Part shown: one piece after another, positions 1 through 10,472 of the stretch
Layout: every line of letters starts with the position of its first letter
Numbering within the stretch: position 1 is the first letter of the stretch
Assembly (NCBI GenBank): GCA_020081605.1
Contig: JAHREC010000032.1
Coordinates: 38,977-102,976, forward strand
DNA length: 64,000 nucleotides
Reading direction: 5' to 3'
DNA from: Albifimbria verrucaria
Lineage: Eukaryota; Ascomycota; Sordariomycetes; Hypocreales; Stachybotryaceae
Translations under genes and position numbers: made by a program
Notes under the pieces: generated by a model
Seen by the model: the letters and a program-made list of their open reading frames with translations, nothing else
Databases searched by the model: none
Told to the model about the DNA's origin: nothing

Positions 1-1195
1 ACTTTTTAGAAGATTGCGGCGGTATAGGTTACCTGGTTTAGAGGTAAGCGGTCACTATAAAGGGCCACTTCCTGCCACATTTTAGCTGAGCAGGCGGCAT
101 GCTTAACGTCGGTAAGTTGACCTTAGAGCGTCGAAGTTCAATTTGAGGCAGGCACCTCAGGATCTTTTACAGACACTGTAAATATACACATAAAATACTG
201 AATTCATTCCATATACGTAGGAGATTCTGGTCGTCGCTGTTGTGGTAGTACAGATACCGTGCTATAATCTTGGAAGCCATCCAGCCAGCCCGCCTGCCTG
301 CTGCTCGTCTCTGCTTCCCAAGCAGTGTTTCCACTACAGCATGACGAGCGAGAGTTTTATTACTAAGGCTAACGATGTTAAACGCGTAATGAAGTGAAAT
401 CGCTGTTGAGTCGAGGTGTAAGGTCGATCACAAGCCGGCTGAACTAAGAAGCAGCAAACAGCTTTCAATTGAGCGGGGAGAAGTACAGTGGCCAATAAAT
501 ATGTTCAACAGATTACGAGCTTGTCATTGAATGTGTGTAGATGTATGACTGTTTACAAATGGAATGCAAAAAGCCACGATTCTTCGACTCCCTAGATAAA
601 AATCTATGAGTTCAGCGGCCTGTCTTGCACCACCTCTTTACCACAATGATGCCCTTTCTCATGCATTCTACCATGCCAACTTCCAACCTTTAGAATAAAT
701 GAACTTGATCAAGGTCTTTCAGATCCCGCTTGTAGATGTAATCACAAGATTTTATACCCCATGTTCGTCCTTGACAACCTCATAGTCCTTGTCGTATTCC
801 GCGTTCTGAGAGTTTCTTTCCCAAGATGTTTCCAGAACTTACTGGACTTATCTTATTGGCCCTAGCCGGCTTCCAGTCGTATCGCAAGCTTGTCCAAAAA
901 GGATCCTCAGTGTTCTATGCTGGCAGTCGCTTGGCTCTCAATATTTGTAAGAGGACAACGCAAACAAGTGCAGCTGTCGCAAGAGCAAGAGACGTGATTA
1001 TGAGAGGGGACATTCTCGAAGCGTTTGCATGATCTTGACATGTAGACGTTTGATGCGCGATAAAACACTCAGCATCCTAGGTGAGAGTTATTCATTGGTC
1101 TGAGAAGTGCCACAGACTACGTACAACCAAAGATATGCATGAAGGTAAAGCAGGCATGCATGACTTTCCGCTGGGAAGCCAATTATACATCAGTC
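1..1195. other. No supported gene
   Basis: I see no recognisable gene here. One short open frame (826-1032, +, 68 codons from ATG) begins with a hydrophobic stretch and has no family motif, so it may be chance. Another short frame around 1081-1272 runs into the dispersed repeat that follows. Confidence 0.5.
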
Positions 1196-1199
1196 CGAC

Positions 1200-1322
1200 T
1201 CCTGAGGACAAGTTCTTGAAGCCAGAAATGGACAGCAAAGTACGTCTGATTGGTGGAATGTTCTGTGCTTGAAATCGTGTTAGACCTGAAAGTGCATATT
1301 TGGATTTCTAGCTGCCATTCAA
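1200..1322 (+). repeat. Dispersed repeat, copy A
   Basis: About 120 bp matching 5220-5346 in direct orientation. The two copies share a conserved core of about 20 bp ending in a CAAAGTACG motif, followed by a patchier match (ATTGGTG, CTTGAA, GGATT, AGC) over the next 90 bp. It lies about 350 bp upstream of a dead transposase, so it could be a non-autonomous element or the flank of one. The function is unknown. Confidence 0.6.
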
Positions 1323-1665
1323 TTCCCCACAGTGATCCAAACATGCAGGCGTCAAGCAGGGCCACTAATCTCGCCAGACAAAGAGGTTCTTCGTGTATAT
1401 ACTGTACCGATACTGTAAGTATTGACTAAGGTGACGAAGCAATCAACATGTGGACGTCCAGAAGCACAATCGTGTTTATTTACCTTAAATTAGCATTTAC
1501 ATACGGTAGGTGGTTCTTGGCACTAGCCTCAATATAGTTGCTCCCCGAATGTTCCAAGAACTGGGCATATACAAGTTCGACAATCCGCTAGGTTTCATAT
1601 GTTACAATACTGTACCATAGCCCTGATCTGTCCAACGCGACTAAGCTCTGTGAGGCACCAGCTCC

Positions 1666-2432
1666 GTGAAGCACCGGCATCGTAATTTGCACCAGCTCGG
1701 CATGGAAAGCACTCCGCCTCGAAAGAATACATCAGACACCGAAATGACTGCCTCCTTGAGCCGGTCGACAATGACATGCCGGGGACGAGTAAGAACGCCA
1801 GAACGAAATGCTGGCTTCCGCCATCTATATCTGCATCGACTTAATGAGTTCGAGACTGATCAACTTATCTTCGTCGATGAATCCAGGTGTACCAACCAAA
1901 TAGGACGGCGAAGATACGGTTGGGCACCACACGGAGTGACGCCAGTAGTGGTTGAACCTTTCCAACCTGAGCAGAAGTATTAGATCCTTCCGGCGTATAC
2001 CCAGGACGGCATACTATTATCGCGTGTCTATCCGGGGCGACAACTGTACCTCGTTTTGAGGATTTTATAAGGCAACTATTGTGTCACTGTGGGAGATGGC
2101 CAGAGCCAAAATCTGTTCTCGTCATGGATGATGCACCGTGGCATAACGAAGACAAGATGGAGCAATTGTGTGCGGCGGCTGGTGTCAAACTGCTCATCAT
2201 CCCACAGTCAGTATCAGACATTAGCCCGTTGAAGGGGTGCTTTGCAGAGATAAGAGCCTTCGCCCGGAAACATCGCATGAAGCACAAAGACTTTGCCGGT
2301 GAGGATTTTAAAAACTACTTAGAAATGTGCGTTGATATCGTGGGGTCCAGGACTAAAAGCGCTCGGAACCATTTTAAGCATGTTGGCCTTTCTGTGGAGG
2401 ACGACTCTGAGCTAGATTATGATTCCGAATAA
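1666..2432 (+). pseudogene. Tc1/mariner-type (DDE_3) transposase, inactivated
   Basis: Transposases of this superfamily cut and paste DNA with a D-D-E/D triad in an RNase H-like fold. Seen here: a first-aspartate motif FVDESRC followed by RRRYGWAPHGVTPV (about 1873-1940), and a second-aspartate motif VLVMDDAPWH (about 2118-2150). At the third site the usual NPIEEFFAELKAF pattern reads SPLKGCFAEIRAF, so the catalytic acidic residue is gone. A TAG at 1981 and a frame change near 2065 break the frame. The first codon of the longest open stretch is GTG, so no real start is defined and the N-terminal helix-turn-helix is not recognisable. It is a dead relic. Confidence in the family is high. Confidence 0.85.
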
Positions 2433-2439
2433 AGCTCTC

Positions 2440-3740
2440 TAACCCGAGTGTCTATATACAATGAAGACACAAAGGCCCAACTGAGTATCATGCTCCTCCT
2501 CTGTGTTCATATTTTTGTCGTTTCATATTTTAAAGCCTATGGAGATGCGCTCGCTCATGTATGTTCCACATAGAATATACTATTCGTTTCTATGCTACAA
2601 TTAAAGATGATTCTAAAATGCTATCAATACCATTGATGAGAAGCCTATCGACAAAACTTCAAATGGCGGCCACATCGCCTTCCAGGCTCTTGAACTGCAG
2701 ATTTAGACGACATTTAAGTTTGCTTCGACCATCCAGCGGTGGGCAAACCATTGTGTACAATGGAGGCTCCATTTACTGAAGTATATATATCTGTGCCGAG
2801 CCATCGGACAGAATACGTTTTAGTCCTTGATCCAGGTCATCGATCGGCACTGTCGCATCATTTTCGCTGTGGTGCATGGGTCGCCAGACGTTGACAACGT
2901 AATCATTTTCGAACCTCATTGCGCATAAGTTTATGATACCAAGCGTTGCGGCCGATGATCATCTCCCAGAGCCTGGCGTGTTTGTCTTGAGCAGGTGTAA
3001 GCTCAGTAAATTTCCTGCCGTGGGCCCTTCCTTAGCGGCTTGGTCCCCGTCTTTTCTGGGTGGTGCATGAGTAATCAACTATCAGCTATCAGCTGCCAGG
3101 ACACGATATCCTGGCCGCCTTTTACAGTGAATTTCATCCTGGAAGACACGAATAGAAAATAGTTGCGCATTTGCACAGTGGTCCTGTGCTACTATGGAAC
3201 TCTCGCCATTCACCTTTGATAACGTGGTGCGAGCGGACGTCAAGGCTGTATCATTGCAAGTTTCTGGAGAAGCATTCCGAGCCGATCATTACCATAGAAC
3301 TAAGCGGCGCCTTAGGAGTCCAAATAGGTTCATATACGGCATAGGCGCAGTATGGCGAAACAAACATTTGATTAAAAGTTTTGAAATTGCAAAGAACTGA
3401 ACTGAACTGAACCACTACCAAAATGAAAATAACTTTATGATAGGTGTATTGCCTATTCCCACTAGCTTGACGTCCAGATTGTCACTGCAGATCGATGTTG
3501 ACTCTTCTGGCCACTCGATAACTCAAGAAGAACACTGCAATCAAAATGTGCCCTTATCCAATAGCCATGGCAGCATGTTCTGTCTTACACACCGTGAGCC
3601 TGTGTCATGAGAATTTCCGAAGAATGAGTTAACCCAAGATTGGCTCATCTTCACCGGCAATTTCGACTGATGCTGTAAGAAGGCTCTGTGACCTTATTCA
3701 ATCCTATCCATATCATTCGCTTGACGCTGGCCGTGGGCTC
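2440..3740. other. No supported gene
   Basis: Two short frames (2561-2779 and 3194-3400, +) have no recognisable motif. A short GAACT tandem lies at about 3394-3412. The minus strand of 2820-3350 reads vaguely like a decayed gene, but nothing diagnostic survives. Confidence 0.4.
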
Positions 3741-3748
3741 GATTTATA

Positions 3749-4550
3749 TCATGTGGTATGTTTCCGTCCACCGGCTCTCCGAATTTTTGTAGTTGTCGGA
3801 TTCGTTGTCTGCGAGCTTCGACCTTTTCTTAGTCGCAGGCGCTTCATGTATGGCTCTTGAGATTCCTCAATGACTTCTGTGTCTGCGGTCAAATATTCTC
3901 TACCCTCCGGCGAATCATCCTTGAATGGACGCTTGCGTTGCTGAGGCGTAGTAGGAACATCTTGCGTATCCAACCCCAACTCCTTTGCATTACCAGCAGC
4001 AATTATCACCATCTCCCCAAAGATCGGTACGAGTTCATGTAATTCGGTTGCACTTGGAGGCCTCAAGTAGAACATTCCACATAATTGCCCGATGATTATG
4101 GCGCAGGCAACCAAGAACTGACCGTCACTTAAGTCGTCCAGGGTGCGTTTTTCCGGGCGGTAAATCGGTGGAAGACTATATATCATCTCTTGGATTAATT
4201 GCCTGGGATTTCGTGTCGAATCTTGTTTAGCGAGTTTATCTATCTTGAAATCTGCGAATGGGATCTCGCCTCCCAAACGATTGTCGTAGAATTCGTACAA
4301 GCGTACAACTCGTTCGAAAATATTAGTCGCCGGCTGTTGCTCTACTTCAGACTGCTTTTCGAGTATTTCCTCCTTTTTAATCTTGCGTTTGGGATGCTCC
4401 GGTAACTCATTTAACTTCTTCCATATTTCAGATCGTTATTTCTTAAACCAGGATTTGACAGTCAGTTCCAACTTTCGGACTTTTGGCTGCAGCTGCTCAA
4501 CCGGGTCGTCCGTCAGTTTTTGGCGTCTTCGACTAGGCAAGAAAAATCTG
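3749..4550 (-). pseudogene. Hypothetical protein, broken
   Basis: Not recognised. Reading on the minus strand, one frame is open from about 4550 to 3749 except for a single TAA at 4436-4438. The upstream part is rich in charged residues (VEQLQPKVRKLELTVKSWF). The downstream part of about 190 residues has a hydrophobic core segment (FLVACAIIIGQLCGMFYL) and a basic, low-complexity C-terminus (KRPFKDD, MKRLRLRKGR) that could serve as a nuclear signal. No in-frame ATG lies at the start of the downstream part, so the whole stretch probably belonged to one longer gene. A second open frame (4513-4989, -), rich in Gln and Ser, directly precedes it in another frame and may be an upstream exon or a frameshifted piece. 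Confidence 0.4.
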
Positions 4551-5219
4551 GTTCTGTTTTGCCATGATAGATGAGAGCGAATGTTTCGGCGATCAGCGTG
4601 AGAGACATTAAAGAGTGAGCGGATTGGAATCGAGGCGGAGTTCGAGTAAGAGTTGAGGAAGCTTGTTGTGCAAAGGCTTGGGTTGTTTGGCTTCTGTGGT
4701 TGATGCTGGTGGAAGCGACGAGAAAGGCGAATGACTGGTTTATGTTAGCATCCTGCCGTTGATGCTGCTGCTGCATCATCAGGTTAGCTTCCACGTTGGT
4801 CATCAAGGGGCAGCCATGGATCGCTCCACTTAGTCTGGAGAACGGTTGTTTTGATGTGGTACGTGCGTCATCATTCCCTGGTACAGAGGCTGAAAGGGAG
4901 CCAGTCATAATCGCAAAAGAGTGGCGCCAAGTCAGTGCTACAAGAACCCCTGCCCCAGCAAGCCCAGCTATGTATTGTAGTAGAAGCAACGGAACCCAAT
5001 CATTTTGTTAGGCAGAACAAGATCCGTCTGCGCGCCACTGGCGACCTCCCTTCAATTGGCAACAACAATTCCAAGTTTCGAGGCATATTTCCTGTTCAGT
5101 GTTGTGATGTAGTTGTTCCAGTACCGGTAGGTACAGCACCATTGTCGCACGCTGCGTATACGAAGGCCACTTTTGACTCTGCCTATGGGCTGATCACCAA
5201 TCCCACTTCGGCTGGCCGA

Positions 5220-5346
5220 TTCCTGCATGATGCTCAGCTCTTAAGGTCAGAAATGGACAGCAAAGTACGCCCGATTGGTGCCATAATCCATCCTTGAAGT
5301 TGTGGTAAAATCGGTTAATACACATTCGGATTCACAGCGGCCGTCA
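5220..5346 (+). repeat. Dispersed repeat, copy B
   Basis: Direct-orientation partner of 1200-1322, sharing the same core of about 20 bp and a diverged tail. It is not part of any gene I can support. Confidence 0.6.
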
Positions 5347-5903
5347 ATTGTTGAGACTCGGTTGTTTAGACTCGATTGTTTAGACCTCCATCGCCTTTTC
5401 CGCTCGTAGACCATTCGATACATACTTACAGAGGCCCTGACGATGATGAAGTGCACGGCAGAGGCATCATCAGGGACAATCCATCTCGCAAGCCGAACGG
5501 TTTTGGTAATTACCGAATTTGCTTCAGTTTTGACAGCTAGGCTAGATCCCTTGACCAAGGCGCTCACACAACTAAACATCTACGTACCGTGCTGCACCAT
5601 CACTCGACGTCGTAGTCCCCGTTGTACGCGAGTTCAACCGGGACTTTTTAAAATTCCATCACAGTACATGCTATATATACAACGTAGCCAATACTGAACC
5701 AGTCTTACCGGCCACTACATATAATGACCTTAGGGTCTCCGCAGGCTAGTCGCTTGCATAAGCATTGACTTTGCCATCATCACCCCGCCGCCACCAGCAT
5801 TGAAATCTTGTGGTGGCTATTTACAATTGCTGTAGTCTCGCCTACAATGTTCCGTCCATGCTGCCAGGGGATCCAAGATATCACAACTCTGCTTTGACGA
5901 CGT

Positions 5904-6593
5904 ATGGAGGTACATCATTTCAAAATTACCAAAACCTACCACCGCTACCACCGCTACCACTGCTACCACCGCTGCCACCGCTGCCACTGCTTATTGGAAG
6001 ACCATGGCTGTATCAGAGCATTCAATCGTGCCCGTTTCAGCTCCACTGTCGCGCAAGCCCTCGCATTTGGCAACGAAGGCTGCCCTCTACTACCACCCAA
6101 CGCATCATCTACAAGCCCGCCAGGAAGCCGCGTGACACTTGTGGCAAGAGTCCCGCCAACAAGTACGAGATCCTCGGAGCTTCGACTATTGAGGATCGGT
6201 TCCGCGACAGTGTACATCTCAATCAATACTGAAGTCAGCTCTACTGGCTCTGAACAACTTGTCTTAGCCAACACATACGATAGCCACTATGGTACTATCC
6301 TCATTGGAGAAGACATTCTCATTCCCACCCTCGGTCCCACAGGGCATGGGACTCCTGAAGGCGGCAGCCCTGAATCTGGCAATGACGATAATGGCAACAA
6401 GAGCGACAATCACAGCCATCAGCAAAGAGGCATGACGGCGGGGATCACTGCTGGTGTAATTGGTGCATGTATTGTATGTGGTGTATTCATATTTCTCGTG
6501 GCTTCTCGCAGGCGTCGGAAGCGTAAGCCTCATCAGAACGAAACAGCGGCAAGAAGCCAAGTTTCATTGGAGTTTCGATGCGCTGGAGTATAG
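5904..6593 (+). CDS. Single-pass membrane protein with Ser/Thr-rich ectodomain
   Basis: A 229-codon frame from an ATG. Its C-terminal third is typical of fungal single-pass surface proteins: a Gly/Ser/Asn/His-rich juxtamembrane stretch (about residues 150-177), one transmembrane helix (ITAGVIGACIVCGVFIFLVA, about 182-201), then a strongly basic stop-transfer segment (SRRRRKRK) and a short tail. That places the N-terminus outside the cell or in the lumen. The first 50 residues are doubtful: they cross an ACC/GCT triplet array that reads His/Tyr-rich in this frame but Thr/Ala-rich (the expected ectodomain composition) in another. So either an intron or a frameshift near 6000-6120 separates the true start from the membrane part. 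No signal peptide is visible in this frame. Confidence 0.45.
   Translation: MEVHHFKITKTYHRYHRYHCYHRCHRCHCLLEDHGCIRAFNRARFSSTVAQALAFGNEGCPLLPPNASSTSPPGSRVTLVARVPPTSTRSSELRLLRIGSATVYISINTEVSSTGSEQLVLANTYDSHYGTILIGEDILIPTLGPTGHGTPEGGSPESGNDDNGNKSDNHSHQQRGMTAGITAGVIGACIVCGVFIFLVASRRRRKRKPHQNETAARSQVSLEFRCAGV
5939..5992 (+). repeat. Degenerate ACC/GCT triplet array
   Basis: About 18 consecutive triplets drawn from ACC, GCT, ACT and GCC. They encode Thr/Ala in one frame and Leu/Pro or His/Tyr in the others. The array lies inside the 5' part of the membrane-protein frame. Confidence 0.7.
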
Positions 6594-7035
6594 GCATGTT
6601 GATTGTCGATGTACATAGTGGCCACAAGGACGCCCTTTTGAGATACCCAAGACGAAGTGAAACCAGTAGAGGATTGGATAAGTCAGGCAGTCCATCATTT
6701 CCGTGAACATCTCTTTTCATATCAGTAGTGCTTAAACCTCACTGTCTGCCTACCATTTCCTCGTCATTATTGCAGTGGAACTCTTTTGCCATCGATCCAG
6801 TACTGTACAGTAAAAGCGATGACCAGAGTTGGGCAGCGTGCACCAACGACCCCTCCATTGACCGGGATGGAGGGTGGAGCAGTCGGCATCCCGAAAGACA
6901 CTTTAGTGGGACTCAATAGCTTGCAGGATCATCATCTGGCCGGCTACGCTGAGCCGCCACAACTAGGCCATGGTCCCTTTGTCCATTAGTTTCCAATCAT
7001 GCGAGATTTAAAGCTGGAATCTCCATTAATCTCCA

Positions 7036-7605
7036 ATGATGACTGATAGGTTTGAACCTGGACTCGTAAATACGGTGCTGCCCGCCACCTGCTTAAAGCG
7101 CGCCAGCCATTTTGCACCCTGTTCTCAGTGCACACTGCCTGTGACTTACCCTGTAGCCCGAAGCCCACCACAACAAACAATGGAAACGATCATGGCACAA
7201 TACCATTATCGCGGATCGGTGATTGAGACCCCATGGTCATCTTACGTCGTAGTAGTTGAAGTTTTGTTCACCGTAAAAACATCTAGATGGACTTTCCATG
7301 GAGTCAGAGCTGTAAATGCTGAGCGCCAAAACTGGGATTGGCCCGATCCTGAGAACCTGCTATGGCTGGTCGAAAACAGGCATGGCCTGAGACTATGGGA
7401 AGAATGTCGCCAGCGGCCCCACATCTCCGACGGCCAGGGCACGGATGAGATTGAGTCCATCATCGGTTACTACCAATCTGCGACCGGAAATATCTACGCC
7501 GGCGTAAAGTGGCGGGGCTACGAATGCCCCACATGGGAGCTTGATGAAGAGATCCAAATTCTGCAAGCGGAAGCGACAGACCCATGTGACCGCTTTGTGT
7601 TGTAA
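7036..7605 (+). CDS. Chromodomain-like protein
   Basis: The C-terminal 60 residues match the chromodomain pattern: an acidic lead-in (DEIESIIGYY), then GVKWRGYECPTWELDEEI. This corresponds to the LVKWKGY...TWEPEENL core that recognises methylated histone tails in HP1-like proteins and also occurs in Ty3/gypsy integrases. The aromatic-cage positions corresponding to the W of KW and the W of TWE are present. Upstream is a Trp-rich segment (WDWPDPENLLWLVE) of unknown role. The frame has an ATG at 7036, but the ATG near 7180 is an equally good start because the first 48 residues look non-coding. No integrase or reverse transcriptase is nearby, so this is an orphan chromodomain protein or a trimmed retroelement piece. 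Confidence 0.55.
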   Translation: MMTDRFEPGLVNTVLPATCLKRASHFAPCSQCTLPVTYPVARSPPQQTMETIMAQYHYRGSVIETPWSSYVVVVEVLFTVKTSRWTFHGVRAVNAERQNWDWPDPENLLWLVENRHGLRLWEECRQRPHISDGQGTDEIESIIGYYQSATGNIYAGVKWRGYECPTWELDEEIQILQAEATDPCDRFVL

Positions 7606-8104
7606 AAAGGCCTGGAGTTAGAGGGTAAATTTGGTGTTCGAAGTTGTTGCAGCGTGGTGCTTGACTATAGCCGAAGCCTGGTGCACACGGCTGTATTCGC
7701 ACTTTGGTGGTTGTTACGTGAGCATTTGTCTCTTTGTGCTGGGAGCCAAGCAGGAGCCCCAAGCAACCGCACCACGTTATTCTTTTGGTTGCAAGCTTTA
7801 CATACTTACCTGCGCCCACCGCAGGACGGGCCCCTAGATGTACCGGTGTTGCGGAGGTTCCCCTTCAGCGACCTTATCACCGAGAAGCCTTTGGCAAGTA
7901 AGTCTGTTCGGCAACAAAGGCAACGGTCTCAAGTATATCAAGCAAATTGCGTAGGGCGGGCTCAATTTATTATTTTGAAGGGACAGCTATGAAAGTGAAA
8001 AGACTGGGAGGCCATCTAGAATCTTGTAATGGTATTGGTGACAAGTCTGTGGCAACGATTAATCCACTAACTTAACGTTACTGATTGTGGTCTTTGCTTG
8101 CTTG
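7606..8104. other. No supported gene
   Basis: Short overlapping frames on both strands, none with a motif. Confidence 0.4.
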
Positions 8105-8580
8105 CTATGCCCTCCCTGCTGAGTCAAGAGTGCCAGGAATAGCACCGCAATCGAGGTGAAGCTGACAGGGCATTATACGGTAGTACAAAACACTCATAAT
8201 CGCGGTTCCCTTACAAAAATCTTCTGCTCCTATAGTTTGCATGCTTTCAAAAACCTCCAGACTGAATTCTAGTCCACCTTCAAAAGAGTCTGATTCTCTC
8301 GTCAGGGGCATACCATTCTTTAATGAGCTCTGACGCATTCCCGGCGTCAAGCTCCGAAACCCAGCTCGGCAGCTATTCCACCAAATAATGCAACATACCC
8401 ATAATCATTCTCGTCTCACGTATTCCCGAGATGCCCCATTCCTCCTCGTGAAGCCGCACCCCAGCATGAATTCCGTCAATAATCGACATATGAACCTCTG
8501 GTACCCAGCTTGGCATCCATAACAGTAGATAATATGTAACACCGTTTCTAGTTTTTGGTCAAGAATCTGAGAAGCTTCCC
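8105..8580 (-). pseudogene. Hypothetical protein remnant
   Basis: Not recognised. On the minus strand a frame reading PSWVPEVHMSIIDGIHAGVR then LHEEEWGISGIRETRM (about 8515-8390) ends in a TAG. An 81-codon frame (8350-8105) continues with a similar amphipathic composition (EFSLEVFESMQTIGAEDF). Together they look like the C-terminal part of one fungal protein interrupted by at least one stop. It lies directly downstream of the PNP-like ORF on the same strand, in the place where the end of the PNP fold would be expected. Confidence 0.3.
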
Positions 8581-8585
8581 ATTCT

Positions 8586-9533
8586 TCAGGAGGCCAAATG
8601 TCTAGTAGGAACTTCGTCCCATGTTCCTGCACCTTCCATTTCGAACGCAATAACGTTATGAGCAGCTGCAACTCGATCGCGTTGTGCTCCTGATTTTATA
8701 ACTCTATCGCCTGATGCAATCCGTCCAACAAATATGGTTGGGCACATAATATTATTTTCTGCTGCGTCCAGGCTAGGTTGGAGACGCCTTCTCAGGACCA
8801 ACATCCCGTGATCACAGGCGATATCGTTGCAGGAAGCACTCGACGCTGTCTCGCAAATATTTTCTGTATTGGTGGTGCAAATGCCATATGCTTCTCGATG
8901 ACGATGGTCGTAATCTGACAGGAACAGCTTATCCTCCGTAGCGCCAGGGTACTGATAATTTGCCTTCCGTCTCTTTTCCAAGGCAGTGATTTGTATCCTT
9001 TCCAAATGCTTGACAGCCTTTTCTCGTAATCTTTGATTTCCAAGCTCCGTTTCGAAACTCGATACAAGACTGCGAATATCTTTGTTTGCTCTACCGAGCT
9101 CATCGTCGACAGTCTGCTTTGAGACAAAACTTTTCGTATATTGCCTTCCGAAATCATATTGCACTACCGTCTTGCCGATGACAACATCCCCTAGGACGGC
9201 CTCCTCACCATTTATTATAGGTATACCGCCACAGATACCCACCAGTAGTGCTAACCTTAGATTAATGTAGCTTGTACGCAACATTGCTGCCGCCGCTGCC
9301 GCGCTGGTCTTCCCCATATTGGGGAGTAGCACGAGAACCACATTGTGGCTACCAATGCGGCCGGGCGTATACATGTTCGTATCCCCTGGTGCTCGACGAT
9401 ATCTATCATCATGACTGTCCCAGAGCTCGTCAAACAGTAAGGACACGGCATCGAACTCCCGTGGTAAGGCGCAAACAAGGGCCACACTGAAGTCATTGCG
9501 GGAACCTGGTCGAAATGTACTAGAGTGTTCCAT
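8586..9533 (-). CDS. PNP/UDP-like nucleoside phosphorylase domain protein
   Basis: A 315-codon frame from a clean ATG. It follows the fungal PNP_UDP_1 pattern found at the N-terminus of many NLR-like proteins and in purine nucleosidases: VALVCALPREFDAV (residues 17-30), a NMYTPGRIGSHNVV strand (53-66), the phosphate/ribose-site glycine motif LLVGICGGIP (96-105), GDVVIG (115-120), a SGDRVIKS segment, and the purine-binding FEMEGAG (297-303). After WDEVP the usual VIxGICDYADSHK ending is missing; the frame closes after six more residues, so the last helix of the fold has been lost. Expected substrates are purine nucleosides. No NACHT or repeat domain follows. It sits 20 bp downstream of a coiled-coil ORF on the same strand and about 5 kb from a PNP-NACHT-WD gene. 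Confidence 0.75.
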   Translation of the reverse strand: MEHSSTFRPGSRNDFSVALVCALPREFDAVSLLFDELWDSHDDRYRRAPGDTNMYTPGRIGSHNVVLVLLPNMGKTSAAAAAAMLRTSYINLRLALLVGICGGIPIINGEEAVLGDVVIGKTVVQYDFGRQYTKSFVSKQTVDDELGRANKDIRSLVSSFETELGNQRLREKAVKHLERIQITALEKRRKANYQYPGATEDKLFLSDYDHRHREAYGICTTNTENICETASSASCNDIACDHGMLVLRRRLQPSLDAAENNIMCPTIFVGRIASGDRVIKSGAQRDRVAAAHNVIAFEMEGAGTWDEVPTRHLAS

Positions 9534-9553
9534 CGACGGCCCTTTTACAACGA

Positions 9554-10093
9554 TTACCTATCTTGGCCTTTTACTTGGTTTGTTCTAACAGGATGCAGAT
9601 CCTCAATATGTTTCGAAGATTGATCATTGCCATGGCTCAAAAGGCCGTTAAAGTTTGAGGCCTTGACCTCTTTCTCAATGGCTGCGAGCTTAGACTCAAA
9701 CCTTTGCTGAAACTTTTGTGCAATCATCTGTTGGATCCTTTGCTCATATCTCTGCTCAACAGTCTGCCATTTGTGTTCAACGATTTGTTCTATCCTCTGC
9801 TCATAATCTGCAATTAACTTTTCCTCGATCGATTGGAAATGTGCTTCTAATTCTCTTCCATAATTACTATCTTGAATTCTTGTGGGCTCAAGTGAATTGC
9901 GTCGTCGTTTCTGTGCTTGACTCTTTTCAGCCTGATCGTTATCTAGTGTTGATTCAGCAGTTCGATGCTGGTCTTGCATCCTCAATAGGTCCAGAGAGTT
10001 TAGCCTGCTTCTAAGAGAATAGGACCTATCAACAAAGACAGGCCCGCGAATATCTTGCCTGCTCCATGTGACAGGCGGTCCCACACGAGGCAA
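9554..10093 (-). CDS. Coiled-coil protein
   Basis: An open frame of 180 codons. Its second half has heptad-like Glu/Gln/Arg/Lys repeats (YEQRIEQIVEHKWQ, YEQRIQQMIAQKFQQ, about residues 95-145) that predict a coiled coil. The first half is basic and includes KRRRN. The longest frame opens at a TTG preceded by a stop, and the first ATG is at 9979, so an upstream exon is likely. It ends 20 bp before the ATG of the PNP-like ORF, in a different frame. The two may be separate genes or exons of one gene with an unseen intron. No known family is recognised. Confidence 0.45.
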   Translation of the reverse strand: MPRVGPPVTWSRQDIRGPVFVDRSYSLRSRLNSLDLLRMQDQHRTAESTLDNDQAEKSQAQKRRRNSLEPTRIQDSNYGRELEAHFQSIEEKLIADYEQRIEQIVEHKWQTVEQRYEQRIQQMIAQKFQQRFESKLAAIEKEVKASNFNGLLSHGNDQSSKHIEDLHPVRTNQVKGQDR

Positions 10094-10472
10094 GATTCAT
10101 CAGGACCTTAGCCTCGAGCCTCTCCGACCGCATGTGGACTGCATCGAGCGGGTTAATGGCGTGTGGCTCGGACTGGAAGATCTTTTCAACGTACGAGATT
10201 CAGCTGACAGAACCGGCTCATACCACATATCTTACCAATCTTTATTATCAATAATCTTACCTGCCGCGTTCCCGTTTTGTAGCTCAGCAGTATAATATTC
10301 AAAGGAGTTCAGCAGCACATCCTACAAATGCTTAATTTTTAGCACTATTCACGGTTCATATTGTTGGACGTTCTTAAGTATTGGATTGTCTTGATATTTA
10401 GAATAATCTGGATGAGCTGGTGGGGAAGCAAAGAAAACCCCATTTAAAATAATAAAACGAACCGCTGAGAAA

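Noticed and set aside
2820..3350. Possible second decayed transposase on the minus strand
   Set aside because: No DDE, helix-turn-helix or terminal repeat motif could be identified in any frame.
4935..5297. 120-codon plus-strand frame
   Set aside because: Its start is not an ATG, it runs into dispersed repeat B, and it shows no domain.
5810..6232. Open frame with a Leu-Pro-Pro repeat (LPPLPPLPLL)
   Set aside because: It is another-frame reading of the ACC/GCT triplet array and the upstream part of the membrane-protein gene; no independent signal.
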